Source: Fervidibacter canadensis | Lineage (GTDB): Bacteria; Armatimonadota; Fervidibacteria; Fervidibacterales; Fervidibacteraceae | DNA length: 64,000 bases | NCBI GenBank assembly: GCA_041446545.1 | Contig: JBGOEJ010000006.1 | Location: 72,080-136,079 of the forward strand | Reading direction: 5' to 3' | Shown: positions 14,976-23,739 of the stretch, in pieces | Position numbering within the stretch: position 1 is the stretch's first letter | How the letters are laid out: each line of letters starts with the position of its first letter | Notes under the pieces: generated by a model | Told to the model about the DNA's origin: nothing | What the model saw: the letters and a program-made list of their open reading frames with translations, nothing else | Database searches by the model: none | Position numbers and translations under genes: made by a program

Positions 14976-16857
14976 TCGGTGTGCTTTCTTGTTTGCGGGT
15001 GCTTTGTTGGCGACGGGGGTAGTGGCTTTGCGGCTCTTTCAAGTGCAAGTGCTTTCTCACCCTCAGGCGGTCCAGAAAGCAAGAAAGGTTTGGCTGCGGC
15101 AGATAGATTTAGCGCCCTTGCGAGGCAACTTGTATAGTCGGCATCTTCGCCTCCTCGCCACTTGTGAGCCGGCTTTTTCCGTCTGGGCAGACCCTCAAAC
15201 CCTTCGCTTGGTCGCCCGTCAGCAACCCTCCTTGCGTCACCTCTCCGATGAAGCGTTGGCTCAACGGTTGACGGTGGCGTTGAAGGAAGCATTAGCGACG
15301 GAGCAAGTGAGCGCGGCAAGTTTGCGACGGGCGTTCAAGCGAAAGGAGCGCGACCACCGCAATGGGATGCCTATTCTCATCCGCTTCGTTTGGCTTGCCC
15401 GTCAATTGAGGCGGGCAGAAGTCGCTCGCCTTCAAGAGATGCTGCGTCGTCCCAACCGAACCCTTTCTCCTGAATGGCGCGTCCTCAAGCAGGGGCTTGG
15501 CATCTGTCAAGAGTTTCGGCGAGTCTATCCTTATGGGCGTTTGGCTGCTTCTGTCTTGGGCTTCGTCAATCGGGATGGGATGGGTTGCTATGGCGTGGAG
15601 CGTCAGTGGGACAAATGGCTCAAGGGCAAAGCAGGCAAAGTAGAGCAAGAAGTGGACGCCTTAGGTCGTCCTATCCCGCAAGGCTTTGCGGCTCTCGTGC
15701 CTTCTTCCGCTGGTGATAGTCTCATCCTCACCTTGGACGAACAAATGCAGCAGGAAGCCGAAGCCGTTTTAGAGGAAGCGATGCAAAAGTTTCGTCCCCG
15801 CAGTGCCATCGCCATCGTCTTGGAGCCGCATACGGGGGATGTGCTCGCTTTGGCGTCTAAGCCCGATTTTGACCCCAACGCCTATTGGCGTTTTCCTCCT
15901 GAACGGTTTTTGAACCGCGCCCTCAGTTTCGCCTACGAGCCCGGTTCCACCCTCAAGCCCATCATCGCCGCCATCTTACTGGACAGCGGGGCAGTGACCG
16001 AACGGACGACGACAGAGTGTCAAGGGGTTTGGAAAGGGGACGGGTTTTCCGTGCGTTGTTGGGTCACGCAGAAGGGGTCTGCCCCGCATGGGACGGAAAC
16101 TTTAGCCGATGCGCTTTGCCACTCTTGCAACATCGCTATGGCTCGGTTTGCCCTTCGGCTTCCTTACGCCCGCTTGTATCGTGGGTTGATTGCCTTCGGT
16201 GTCGGACGGAAGACGGGGGTAAAGGCGGGTTATGAGGAGGCAGGTTGGCTTGACCCGCCGCCCTCTGAAGGGATGCCAACGCCTCAAATCCGCCATCACC
16301 AAGCCTGCATCGCTTTCGGGCAAGGGTTGATGGTGACGCCGATGCAACTGGCGGTTGCCTACGCCGCCATCGCCAATGACGGTCTTCTCGTCCAACCCCG
16401 CATCGTTTTGGGCATCAAGGAGAGCAGAACGGGACGAACCCGATGGTTTTTACCTCGCCCCCTCGGGCAGGTGATTTCTCCGGCAACGGCGCAAAAAATT
16501 CGGCAGATGCTTGTCGCTGTCATAGAGCGAGGAACGGGTCAACGGGCACGATTGGAAGGGGTCACCGTCGCAGGGAAAACGGGGACGGCGACGAAGGTTT
16601 TCCGAGGGCGTTATGACCCGACAAAAGTTGTTGTCTCCTTTTTTGGCCTGCTGCCTGCCGACCGACCCAAGTGGGTCATCGGCATTGTCTTGGATGAGCC
16701 AGCCTATGGAAAGTGGGGCGGTGAGGTCGCCGCGCCATTGTTCGCCGCCTTCGGGCGGCGCATACTCTGGCGGGTGCAGCCCCCTCGTCCCCTGAGCCTC
16801 AGCCAGCACCTCACCGCCCCTTTCTTTTTCGCTTCGGCGGCGATGACCCATCAGTGA
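14959..16857 (+). CDS. ftsI: Penicillin-binding protein, FtsI-type transpeptidase
   Basis: About 632 residues from TTG 14959, which follows GGGAGG at 8 bases; a TTG at 14905 is also in frame but lacks a site. One membrane anchor (about residues 9-30) is followed by a class B dimerisation domain and a transpeptidase domain. Active-site motifs are S330-T-L-K333, S389-C-N391 and K540-T-G-T543. It crosslinks septal peptidoglycan outside the membrane. No PASTA domain follows. The cluster ends here: no murE/murF lies downstream, and a terminator is found at 16938. Confidence 0.93.
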   Translation: MTGFRDRCAFLFAGALLATGVVALRLFQVQVLSHPQAVQKARKVWLRQIDLAPLRGNLYSRHLRLLATCEPAFSVWADPQTLRLVARQQPSLRHLSDEALAQRLTVALKEALATEQVSAASLRRAFKRKERDHRNGMPILIRFVWLARQLRRAEVARLQEMLRRPNRTLSPEWRVLKQGLGICQEFRRVYPYGRLAASVLGFVNRDGMGCYGVERQWDKWLKGKAGKVEQEVDALGRPIPQGFAALVPSSAGDSLILTLDEQMQQEAEAVLEEAMQKFRPRSAIAIVLEPHTGDVLALASKPDFDPNAYWRFPPERFLNRALSFAYEPGSTLKPIIAAILLDSGAVTERTTTECQGVWKGDGFSVRCWVTQKGSAPHGTETLADALCHSCNIAMARFALRLPYARLYRGLIAFGVGRKTGVKAGYEEAGWLDPPPSEGMPTPQIRHHQACIAFGQGLMVTPMQLAVAYAAIANDGLLVQPRIVLGIKESRTGRTRWFLPRPLGQVISPATAQKIRQMLVAVIERGTGQRARLEGVTVAGKTGTATKVFRGRYDPTKVVVSFFGLLPADRPKWVIGIVLDEPAYGKWGGEVAAPLFAAFGRRILWRVQPPRPLSLSQHLTAPFFFASAAMTHQ

Positions 16858-16911
16858 TGGGTTGGGGCAGGCAGGGTTGCTTTTGGGGATGGTGACGAAG
16901 AGCCCAGCCGC

Positions 16912-16971
16912 TGGGACGCTCAGCGTCCCACAAAGAAAAGCCGCCACCACAAGGTGGCGGCTTCCTTTTTT
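16912..16971. terminator. Two tandem hairpins, bidirectional terminator
   Basis: TGGGACGC TCA GCGTCCCA (16912-16930) is a perfect 8-bp hairpin. It is followed by AAGCCGCCACC (16938-16948) and GGTGGCGGCTT (16953-16963), a perfect 11-bp stem with an ACAA loop. Plus strand has TTCCTTTTTT after the stem, minus strand has TTTTCTTTG, so it can end both ftsI and the Cys-rich gene. Confidence 0.8.
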
Positions 16972-16984
16972 CCAGCCCCATCCC

Positions 16985-17137
16985 TTAGCCGCAGCAGGAC
17001 GACTTCTCCTCACCGCATTGCTTCTTTTCTGCGTCTTTCGGGGCTTGAGCCTTTTGGTGCTCGCAGCCACACCCGCAACCTTCTTCCTTTTCCACCACCT
17101 GCGTCTTTTCTGCTTCCTTCACCTGCGTCTGCGCCAT
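16985..17137 (-). CDS. Small cysteine-rich protein, 50 residues
   Basis: An ATG at 17137 is preceded by AAGGAGGTGACGGGCG, one of the best ribosome sites in the window, and opens a 50-codon frame ending with TAA at 16985. The peptide has an N-terminal Glu/Lys/Gln-rich half, then CGCGCEH, a charged linker, a single Cys and a final CCG. Six Cys and one His are suggestive of metal binding (metallothionein-like or a small iron or zinc carrier) but the order matches no family I know. The gene ends in the bidirectional terminator shared with ftsI. Confidence 0.7.
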   Translation of the reverse strand: MAQTQVKEAEKTQVVEKEEGCGCGCEHQKAQAPKDAEKKQCGEEKSSCCG

Positions 17138-17247
17138 CGCCCGTCACCTCCTTTCCCGTCGGGGCAATTTTAGCGGCTCAATGCCCTCCCTGCTATCGGT
17201 GTGGCAAACTCTGGGGCGAACGAAATTTGCCCAAGGAGGGACGAGGC

Positions 17248-18576
17248 ATGGCTCGGTGGATAGCCCTTTGGACAGGTGTGATTTTTCTGGGCGTGACGGT
17301 CAGTCAATCTCCATCGCCTTTGCTCACTTATGTCGCTCAACCTGACGAGGCTTTTGCGTGGGAAAAAGTTTGTTCTGACCAATCGCCCCTTGGCGTTCGT
17401 CTGCATCAACTGCGCCTCACCTCGCAGTGTTGGAAAGGCATCCTTTGGCGTCACACTTTGCTCATCGCCCAACCGCCTAAAGTCACGACGGACTTGGCGT
17501 TGTTGGTAATTGCGGGCGGTTCCACCGAGAGTCAAGGCGATGCTCAATCGCGTCTGCTTGCTTCCGCCGCTGCCTCGCAGTTGCAAGCCCTTGTCGCCGT
17601 CCTTTACGCCGTGCCCAACCAACCGCTTTTTGATGGCTTGGTGGAGGACGATTTGATCGCCCATACTTTTGTCAAGGTCTTGGAGACGGGCGATTTGAGT
17701 TGGGCGGCGCTGTTGCCGATGACGAAAAGCGCCGTCAAGGCAATGGATGCCGTCCAGCAATTTGCCGCAAAGGAATTGAACTTAACGGTCAATGGCTTCG
17801 TCGTCACGGGGGCTTCCAAGCGAGGCTGGACGACTTGGCTGACCGCTGTCGCCGACCCGCAGCGGGTCAAAGGCATCGCCCCGATGGTCTACGACAACCT
17901 CAACATCCCTGCCCAGATGCGTCATCAACGCGAGGTGTTCGGTGGCTACAGCGAGCAAATCAGCGAATACACCCAGCGGGGCTTGACGGATTTGGCAGAC
18001 AGCGAAAAAGCCCGCCCTCTTGTTCAACTCATTGACCCCTATGCCTACCGTGAGCGGCTAACGATGCCCAAACTGCTCATCAATGGGACGAACGACCGTT
18101 ATTGGGCGCTGGATGCCGCCAACTTCTACTTTGACGATTTGCCGGGCGAAAAATACCTCCTCTATGTGCCCAACAGCGGGCACGGTTTGGAAGATGTGGG
18201 GCGGGTCGTCCGCGCCATCATGGCGTTCTTTGACCGCCTCGCTGGTCGGCTGACTTTTCCCAAGTTGGCGTGGCAGTGGACGCCGACGGACGGTGGGATG
18301 ACTTTGACTGTCCGCTCCGAACCGATGCCCAAGCAAGTGCTCCTTTGGCGAGCACAAGCGCCGACGAAGGATTTCCGAGACGCCAAGTGGGAAAGCGAAG
18401 AGTTAACCGCTACAGAAGACAGGAAGCAGGAGATGGGGCACGGGGCAATCGGGGTTTATCAAGCCCGCTTGACGCCGCCGGAAAAAGGCTATGCCGCTGC
18501 CTTCGCCGAACTTATCTACGAGGGCAACAATCGCACCTACTCCCTTTGCACGACCGTCCGCATCGTCGGCAAATGA
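17248..18576 (+). CDS. PhoPQ-activated pathogenicity-related (PqaA) family hydrolase
   Basis: 442 residues from ATG 17248, seven bases after AAGGAGGG. A signal peptide (residues about 4-20) precedes an alpha/beta-hydrolase fold. Visible catalytic elements are the nucleophile elbow GASKRGW, the acid in LINGTNDRYW, and His in VPNSGHGLED. The family signature DLALLVIAGGST and the C-terminal beta-sandwich-like part starting at WQWTPTDGGMTLTV fit PF10142. The family was named after a Salmonella regulon member, but the reaction is not known; an esterase or peptidase activity outside the membrane is likely. It converges on lysS, with 10 bp between. Confidence 0.88.
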   Translation: MARWIALWTGVIFLGVTVSQSPSPLLTYVAQPDEAFAWEKVCSDQSPLGVRLHQLRLTSQCWKGILWRHTLLIAQPPKVTTDLALLVIAGGSTESQGDAQSRLLASAAASQLQALVAVLYAVPNQPLFDGLVEDDLIAHTFVKVLETGDLSWAALLPMTKSAVKAMDAVQQFAAKELNLTVNGFVVTGASKRGWTTWLTAVADPQRVKGIAPMVYDNLNIPAQMRHQREVFGGYSEQISEYTQRGLTDLADSEKARPLVQLIDPYAYRERLTMPKLLINGTNDRYWALDAANFYFDDLPGEKYLLYVPNSGHGLEDVGRVVRAIMAFFDRLAGRLTFPKLAWQWTPTDGGMTLTVRSEPMPKQVLLWRAQAPTKDFRDAKWESEELTATEDRKQEMGHGAIGVYQARLTPPEKGYAAAFAELIYEGNNRTYSLCTTVRIVGK

Positions 18577-18586
18577 ACGGCATTTC

Positions 18587-20062
18587 TCACGGAGGTTCAG
18601 GGCGCAAGAGAGGGAACAAGATGACCTCGCGGATAGAGGGCGAGTCAGTGAGCAACATGGTCAAGCGGTCAATGCCGATGCCCAACCCACCTGTCGGAGG
18701 CATCCCATACTCCAGCGCCGTCACGAAATCCCAATCCAGCGGGTGGGCTTCTGCATCGCCATGTTCCCGCAAGCGTTGTTGCATTTCAAAGCGCTCCCGT
18801 TGATCCAACGGGTCGTTCAACTCACTGAAGGCGTTGGCGATTTCCAATCCACCGATGAAGCCTTGAAAGCGCTCTGTCATCGTCGGGTCATCGGCTTTGC
18901 GTTTTGCGAGGGGCGAAATCTCCACGGGATAGTCCAACAGGAAAGTCGGTTGGATGAGGGTCGGGACGACTTTCTTTTTGAGCGCCTCGTCTAAGATGCG
19001 TCCCCAATGGTCTGTGGGCTCAACGGAAAGCCCAAGTTGTCGCCCGACTTCTTTTGCCCGCTCGTTATCGCCCCGAAAGGCGAGGAAATCTACGCCTGTC
19101 ACTTCCTTCAAAGCCGTCATCAAAGAGAGGCGACGCCAAGGCGGAGTTAGGTCAATGGTGTGCCCTTGGTAGGTGATGGTCATCGTGCCCAGAACGGTTT
19201 GGGCGACGAAAGCGACCAGTTCTTCTACGAGCCGCATGATGTCGTGGTAATCGGCGTAAGCCTGATAGGCTTCCAACATCGTGAACTCAGGGTTGTGGCG
19301 GGCGTCAATTCCCTCGTTGCGGAAGTTGCGCCCAATCTCGTAGACCCGCTCAAAGCCGCCGACCAACAAACGCTTCAGGTAAAGTTCGGGAGCGATGCGC
19401 AAATACAAGTCCATGTCCAAGGCGTTGTGGTGAGTGATGAAAGGGCGGGCAAGTGCCCCACCGTAAACAGGTTGCAAAATGGGCGTCTCCACCTCTATGA
19501 AGCCTCGTTCGTCCAGGAAGCGACGGATGGCGCGCAAAATCAGGGCACGCTTGACAAAAATTTCTCGCACCGACGGGTTGGCGATCAAGTCAAGATAACG
19601 CTGCCGATAGCGCACCTCCACATCCCTTAGCCCGTGCCACTTTTCTGGGATGGGACGGAGGGCTTTTGCCAACAGCCAAAACTGATGGACTTGAACGGTC
19701 GTCTCACCCGTTCGGGTCTTCAAGACCGTCCCTTCCACACCGATGATGTCGCCGACATCCAAATCGCCAAACCATTCGTAAGCCACTTCTCCCAAAGTGT
19801 CAAGGCGAGCCATCAATTGGATTTTTCCAGAAGCATCCAAGAGGTCGGCAAAGGTCAACTTTCCATGAGCGCGGATGGAAATGAGCCTGCCGGCGATGCG
19901 GACGGTGGCTCCTTGCAGGGCTTCAAAGCCCCTTTGTATCTCGGCGACTTGGTGGGTTCGGTCAAAGCGGGAGGGGGCGAAAGGGTCTAAGCCTTTTCCT
20001 CGCCATCGTTGCAACTTGCTCAATCGGTCTTGGAAAAGAGGGTCGTTGTCCGCCATCCTCAT
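18587..20062 (-). CDS. lysS: Lysyl-tRNA synthetase, class II
   Basis: About 491 residues with an OB-fold anticodon-binding domain (VRIAGRLISIRAHGKLTFADL, residues 54-74) and a class II catalytic core. Motif 1 is RRFLDERGFIEVETPIL, motif 2 is FERVYEIGRNFRNEGID with RHNPEFTMLE, and motif 3 is GLGIGIDRLTMLLT. It charges tRNA-Lys in the cytoplasm. The gene starts 9 bp after greA, so greA and lysS form an operon. Two Met codons are possible (20062 and 20056); AGGGAAGG favours 20062. Confidence 0.96.
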   Translation of the reverse strand: MRMADNDPLFQDRLSKLQRWRGKGLDPFAPSRFDRTHQVAEIQRGFEALQGATVRIAGRLISIRAHGKLTFADLLDASGKIQLMARLDTLGEVAYEWFGDLDVGDIIGVEGTVLKTRTGETTVQVHQFWLLAKALRPIPEKWHGLRDVEVRYRQRYLDLIANPSVREIFVKRALILRAIRRFLDERGFIEVETPILQPVYGGALARPFITHHNALDMDLYLRIAPELYLKRLLVGGFERVYEIGRNFRNEGIDARHNPEFTMLEAYQAYADYHDIMRLVEELVAFVAQTVLGTMTITYQGHTIDLTPPWRRLSLMTALKEVTGVDFLAFRGDNERAKEVGRQLGLSVEPTDHWGRILDEALKKKVVPTLIQPTFLLDYPVEISPLAKRKADDPTMTERFQGFIGGLEIANAFSELNDPLDQRERFEMQQRLREHGDAEAHPLDWDFVTALEYGMPPTGGLGIGIDRLTMLLTDSPSIREVILFPLLRPEPP

Positions 20063-20071
20063 CGCCTTCCC

Positions 20072-20584
20072 TCAGGGTCGGCTGATTTTTTCCACGCGAT
20101 AGCGGATGATGCCCGCTGGTGCCCGCACTTCCACGATGTCGCCGACCTTTTTCTGCATCAACGCCTCCCCAAGAGGCGACTGGTAGGAGACCTTTCCTTC
20201 CAACGGGTTTGCTTCAAAAGGACCGACGATGCGATAGGTCACCCGCTTGCCAGTTGCCAAGTTGGTCAACTCTACGACGGAACCGAAGCCGACCTTGCTG
20301 GTGGGGATTTTGCTCTTAGGGACGACCCGCACCATTTTGAGCACTTGTTGCAGTTCCTCAATGCGCCCCTGAATGAAGGCTTGTTCCTTTTTGGCGTCAT
20401 CGTAATCCGTGTCCTCCATAAATTCGCCCACCTTGCGGGACTCACGGATGTGCTCCAGCACTTCCTTCCGTTCCCGCTCCAGCAGGCGTTGCAACTCTGC
20501 CTCCAACGCTCGTTTCCCTTCCTCCGTGATCAAGATGCCTTCTTCCTCAAACTGCTCTTCGGCGGATGGCTTCGTTTGCGCCAT
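20072..20584 (-). CDS. greA: Transcription elongation factor GreA
   Basis: 170 residues with the N-terminal coiled coil (GILITEEGKRALEAELQRL...) that enters the RNA polymerase secondary channel and the tip acidic motif GEFMEDTDYDDAKKEQ. The C-terminal FKBP-like domain shows VGFGSVVELTNLATGK and KVSYQSPLGEALMQKKVGD. GreA stimulates cleavage of backtracked RNA. GGGAGTGATCG precedes ATG 20584. It is the first gene of an operon with lysS, and a sigma70-type promoter lies 85 bp upstream. Confidence 0.97.
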   Translation of the reverse strand: MAQTKPSAEEQFEEEGILITEEGKRALEAELQRLLERERKEVLEHIRESRKVGEFMEDTDYDDAKKEQAFIQGRIEELQQVLKMVRVVPKSKIPTSKVGFGSVVELTNLATGKRVTYRIVGPFEANPLEGKVSYQSPLGEALMQKKVGDIVEVRAPAGIIRYRVEKISRP

Positions 20585-20668
20585 CGAGCGATCACTCCCG
20601 CACCGATGAGATAAGTCCCAGCCACCAGACTTTTTTGCTGGGAACTGGGTGAGGAGAAGCGCTCAGCC

Positions 20669-20697
20669 ATTTTATCACACTCACGCCGCTTCGGCAA
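20669..20697 (-). promoter_or_regulatory. Promoter for greA-lysS
   Basis: On the minus strand TTGCCG (20697-20692) and TAAAAT (20674-20669) are spaced by 17 bp. The implied 5' leader is about 80 nt. Good match to a vegetative promoter. Confidence 0.55.
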
Positions 20698-20754
20698 TGA
20701 CCGAGCATGGTTGTTCGGCAACACCCGCCTTGATTGACCTGTCGGGTCTTTGAC

Positions 20755-21555
20755 CTAACTGCTGGCGCCACTGTAGTGCCGCAAGGCAAATTGCCACAGC
20801 AACCTTGTCGCCGCCAACATCCCTGCCGCTAAAGCGACAGCCAGAGCCGCCGTTAACGGCTCTACCCACCGCACGATGGCTTGAGCGGGAACTGTCGTCA
20901 CAAAAGCGACGGGCACAAGGTAGGTCAGTAAAAAGCGCGGGATACCCCGATAGACCGTGACAGGGTAGCGTCCTGTCTCCCAGAACGACCACAGCAAGGC
21001 GATCAAGTTTTCCAGCCGCACAAACCAAAAACAAAGTGTCATCACACCCAACATGATGCTGTAAACGATGCAGAGGGCGCAAGTTAACAAGAGCAAAAAA
21101 AGCAGCACCCGCATCGGCGTCAGGGAGATGCCCAACCGCCATGCCGCATAACCGACCAACCCCAACCCTGCCAGCGCCGAGACGGAACGCCAAAGGACAA
21201 AGTAACGGGTGCTGACGGTAAACTGGCTATCCAGCGGTTTCGTCAGCCAGAAATCCAGCGTCCCCAACCGAACATACTCCACCAACCTTCCGATGTTGGG
21301 TTGGAAAACTGTCTGGATGACGCCATTGACAATTTGGAAGACGCCGACGACCGCCAGCACCTCCCCATAGCGCCAATCCCCCAATCGGTCGGTGTGCAAA
21401 AAGTAGACCCGAACCATCGCCAGAAACCAAGCAAACCAGAAGAAACTTTGCAACAGGCTGATGGCAAAGTGTCCCCGATAGGCGGTTTCTTCGGCGAGGC
21501 TGATGCGCACGAAGGCAAAAAATGCCTGCCAGTAGCGGCGCAATGTCGCCGACAC
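20755..21555 (-). CDS. ABC-2 family transporter permease (DUF990/PF06182 type)
   Basis: About 266 residues from GTG 21555, which follows GAAGGAG at 11 bases; GTG 21567 lies inside that site. Six transmembrane segments are visible. The C-terminal GRYPVTVYRGIPRFLLTYLVPVAFVTT segment, split in two halves, is a hallmark of the ABC-2 PF06182 group, membrane subunits of exporters of unknown cargo. Such genes normally come with a second permease and an ATPase, but neither is next to it here, so it may be an orphan or pair with genes elsewhere. The gene starts 36 bp after the carbonic-anhydrase-like gene on the same strand. Confidence 0.82.
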   Translation of the reverse strand: MSATLRRYWQAFFAFVRISLAEETAYRGHFAISLLQSFFWFAWFLAMVRVYFLHTDRLGDWRYGEVLAVVGVFQIVNGVIQTVFQPNIGRLVEYVRLGTLDFWLTKPLDSQFTVSTRYFVLWRSVSALAGLGLVGYAAWRLGISLTPMRVLLFLLLLTCALCIVYSIMLGVMTLCFWFVRLENLIALLWSFWETGRYPVTVYRGIPRFLLTYLVPVAFVTTVPAQAIVRWVEPLTAALAVALAAGMLAATRLLWQFALRHYSGASS

Positions 21556-21591
21556 GAAAAGGGTCACTCCTTCAATCCGTCGGTCACCTCT

Positions 21592-21996
21592 TCAAAGACA
21601 ACCTCTCCCCTCCACGAGAGCCAAAAACCCTCGCACCTCCACGCCGTCCAACTGCTCTCGTAGCCTTCGCACCGCCACCGACAAATCGTCCTTTTGTCGC
21701 TGGAGTGCTTCCTCCTTGTAGCGGTGCTTATAGTAGCCGCAATCGGCATGAGTGATGCAGGTAATGCGGCGAAGATGATGGGCTTTAGCCAACAAGTTCA
21801 ATCGTTCCATCAGGTTCGGTTCGTCTTGGGCGATGAAGGCAGGTCCACCCGCCACGACCATCAAGTCGCATCGCTCCATATCCATTGCCCGCCGCAAAAA
21901 TTCCAGTTTCGCAGCGACGAACCGCTCATCGCTGCAAAAGACTGCCAAATTTCCGCTGAACTCATCTTTCCAAGCCGCCCAACTGCGAAAACGCAC
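21592..21996 (-). CDS. Small beta-carbonic-anhydrase-like protein
   Basis: 134 residues starting with GTG at 21996 behind AGGAGGTGACAAGG; an open frame further upstream has no site and unrelated sequence. The protein carries the motifs of beta carbonic anhydrases in the right order: CSDERF (zinc Cys plus the Asp-Arg dyad) near residue 20, VVAGGPAFI, and ITHADCGYY (zinc His and Cys) near residue 80. It is shorter than normal enzymes (190-220 residues) and lacks the usual N-terminal helices. It may bind zinc without hydrating CO2 efficiently. A C-terminal VEVRGFLALVEG strand also fits the fold. Confidence 0.7.
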   Translation of the reverse strand: MRFRSWAAWKDEFSGNLAVFCSDERFVAAKLEFLRRAMDMERCDLMVVAGGPAFIAQDEPNLMERLNLLAKAHHLRRITCITHADCGYYKHRYKEEALQRQKDDLSVAVRRLREQLDGVEVRGFLALVEGRGCL

Positions 21997-22081
21997 CCTT
22001 GTCACCTCCTGACGAGGATGAAACTTTGTCGCGGCTGATGAGCCCCTCCAAAAGGGCGAAGATAACGAACATGACGGCTCG

Positions 22082-22885
22082 CTACTGCTCCAACCACTTT
22101 CGGGCAGCCTCGCCGTAAGTGTCCAAAGAATGGCGGCAAGGGCAGTCAGCAAAGTCAAAGGTGGCAATGACCCGCTCAAAAAGTGGCAAAAGGATAGGCA
22201 ACCGCTGCTCCATCATCGCCGTCACTTCGGCATGGCTCAAGGGTTGAGGCGAAATACCTGCGCCCCAGTTGGTTACGATGGCGACGACGGCGTAGCAAAT
22301 TTCCGCCTCGCGAAAGAGCGCCGCTTCCGTCCCGGCGGTCATCCCGACGACATCGCCCCCTAACTGCGCCAACGCCCGCACCTCTGCCGCCGTCTCATAG
22401 CGCGGACCTTCCCCGCACACATAGCAGCCTCCGTCCATCACAGCGATGCCCAATTCTTCTGCGACTCGCTTCAACCTTTCCCGCAGGGTCGGGCAAAAGG
22501 GCGAAGTCAAGTCCACATGGACGACGGGCGCTCCTTCGCCTTCAAACAAAGTGCGAGGTCGTTGGCTTGTCAAGTCCAGCAATTGGTCAGGGAGAAGCAG
22601 CGTGCCGGGAGAGAGGTGACGCCTGAGTGCCCCTGACGCCGCCGTCGCCAAGACGGCTTGCACCCCTAACTTTCGCATCGCCAACACATTGGCTCGGTAG
22701 TTGATGCGATGAGGTGGGACGGTATGTCCCTCGCCGTGACGGGGCAAAAAGACGACTTCTTTGCCCGCCCACCTTCCGACAAAGCACACCGCTTCACCGT
22801 AGCGAGTGGCGACAATGCGACGCTGCCACCCTTGACCCTTCGCCAACGGTGAAACTCCCGAACCGCCGATGACGCCCCAACGCAT
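22082..22885 (-). CDS. mtnP: MTA phosphorylase family purine nucleoside phosphorylase
   Basis: 267 residues from ATG 22885, whose A is shared with the TGA of the upstream gene, so the two are translationally coupled. Family motifs: IGGSG with the phosphate-binding Ser, PRHGEGHTVPPHRINYRANV in two overlapping halves, AASGAL, GPRYET, and GMTAGTEAALFREAEICYA followed by TNWGAGI. These are trademarks of MTAP/MTIP enzymes, which cleave methylthioadenosine or methylthioinosine with phosphate. The TNWGAG variant in place of the usual TDYD sequence leaves the base preference (adenine or hypoxanthine) open. It is a cytoplasmic salvage enzyme. Confidence 0.88.
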   Translation of the reverse strand: MRWGVIGGSGVSPLAKGQGWQRRIVATRYGEAVCFVGRWAGKEVVFLPRHGEGHTVPPHRINYRANVLAMRKLGVQAVLATAASGALRRHLSPGTLLLPDQLLDLTSQRPRTLFEGEGAPVVHVDLTSPFCPTLRERLKRVAEELGIAVMDGGCYVCGEGPRYETAAEVRALAQLGGDVVGMTAGTEAALFREAEICYAVVAIVTNWGAGISPQPLSHAEVTAMMEQRLPILLPLFERVIATFDFADCPCRHSLDTYGEAARKWLEQ

Positions 22886-23634
22886 CAACCCCACCATCCT
22901 AACTCCCGACACAATTCTCGGTAGGCATACTCCATCAAGTCATGGAGTTTGGTGACATCCTCACGGTTGTAATCCAGCAAGCGGGAAAGGGCTTCCGCTT
23001 CGCCCCGAAGGTAGGCTTCCCAGAGGACGACAGCATCTGCGCCCGTCATCCCCCGCAATGGCTCACGGCGCACAAAGCCTAATCGCTCCTCAATGGCTTT
23101 CTGGCTGCCATACAAATGCAACCGCTTCAACAATGCCCGCACATCCAGATGGACAGGCGGCAAGGAAAGGTTGGGAAACATCCGTCGCAAGAAGGGCAGG
23201 TCAAAACCTTCCCCGTTGAAGGTGATGAGGATGGCAAAGGATGAAAGGGTCGCAGGTAATTGGCTCAAATTCAACCCATCCACAAACGCCTCGTAACGGT
23301 CGTCGTAAAAAAGCCCGACGACGGTTATCCGATCCCGCTCGCCCAAGCCCGTCGTTTCAATGTCCAAAAAGACCGCGCCGTTGCGAAAAGCCCCGTAAAG
23401 GCGCCAGTGCTCATTGGCGGGAAGGAGTTGAGCGAAGAAATGGATGTTGCCCCGTTCCAGTTGAAGGATAGACTGACGGACAAGGTGCAACCATTCGGGA
23501 CGGGCAGGGATGGGCAAAGTCCCGTTCTGGTAGCGCACCAGAAAATCCTGCCAACTTTGCACCCCTGCCTCCCACAACTTCCGCTCCAAGACAGGCGTGA
23601 TGCCTTTCAAGTGCAAAAAGGTCGCTTCCAACAT
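22885..23634 (-). CDS. YprB-like RNase H-fold exonuclease
   Basis: 249 residues from ATG 23634 (GAGGAGCGAGG upstream); an extra in-frame Met at 23673 lacks a site. An N-terminal helix-hairpin-helix-like part (HLKGITPVLERKLWEAGV) precedes an RNase H-type DnaQ-like domain with VFLDIETTGL (Asp-Glu), ITFNGEGFDLPFL and the late YNREDV Asp. All four acidic residues of a DEDD exonuclease are present. Proteins of this family (PF13482) act as single-strand nucleases, often fused to or near helicases. Here the only coupling is with the phosphorylase downstream (TGATG overlap). Confidence 0.85.
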   Translation of the reverse strand: MLEATFLHLKGITPVLERKLWEAGVQSWQDFLVRYQNGTLPIPARPEWLHLVRQSILQLERGNIHFFAQLLPANEHWRLYGAFRNGAVFLDIETTGLGERDRITVVGLFYDDRYEAFVDGLNLSQLPATLSSFAILITFNGEGFDLPFLRRMFPNLSLPPVHLDVRALLKRLHLYGSQKAIEERLGFVRREPLRGMTGADAVVLWEAYLRGEAEALSRLLDYNREDVTKLHDLMEYAYRELCRELGWWG

Positions 23635-23695
23635 CGCTGCCTCGCTCCTCACTGCCGCACCGCGGGCTGGCAAAAGTAAGCCGTTACATTTTGGG

Positions 23696-23711
23696 CGCTA
23701 AAATCTTAGCG
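23696..23711 (+). promoter_or_regulatory. Perfect palindrome upstream of pstB
   Basis: CGCTAA-AATC-TTAGCG is a 6+6 palindrome 29 bp before the pstB start. It could be a regulator site for phosphate uptake. It does not match the PHO box of E. coli. Confidence 0.3.
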
Positions 23712-23739
23712 ACGATGCGTTGCGGAGGGATAGACAACG

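Noticed and set aside
20530..20789. Minus-strand frames upstream of greA
   Set aside because: They cross the greA promoter and have no ribosome site.
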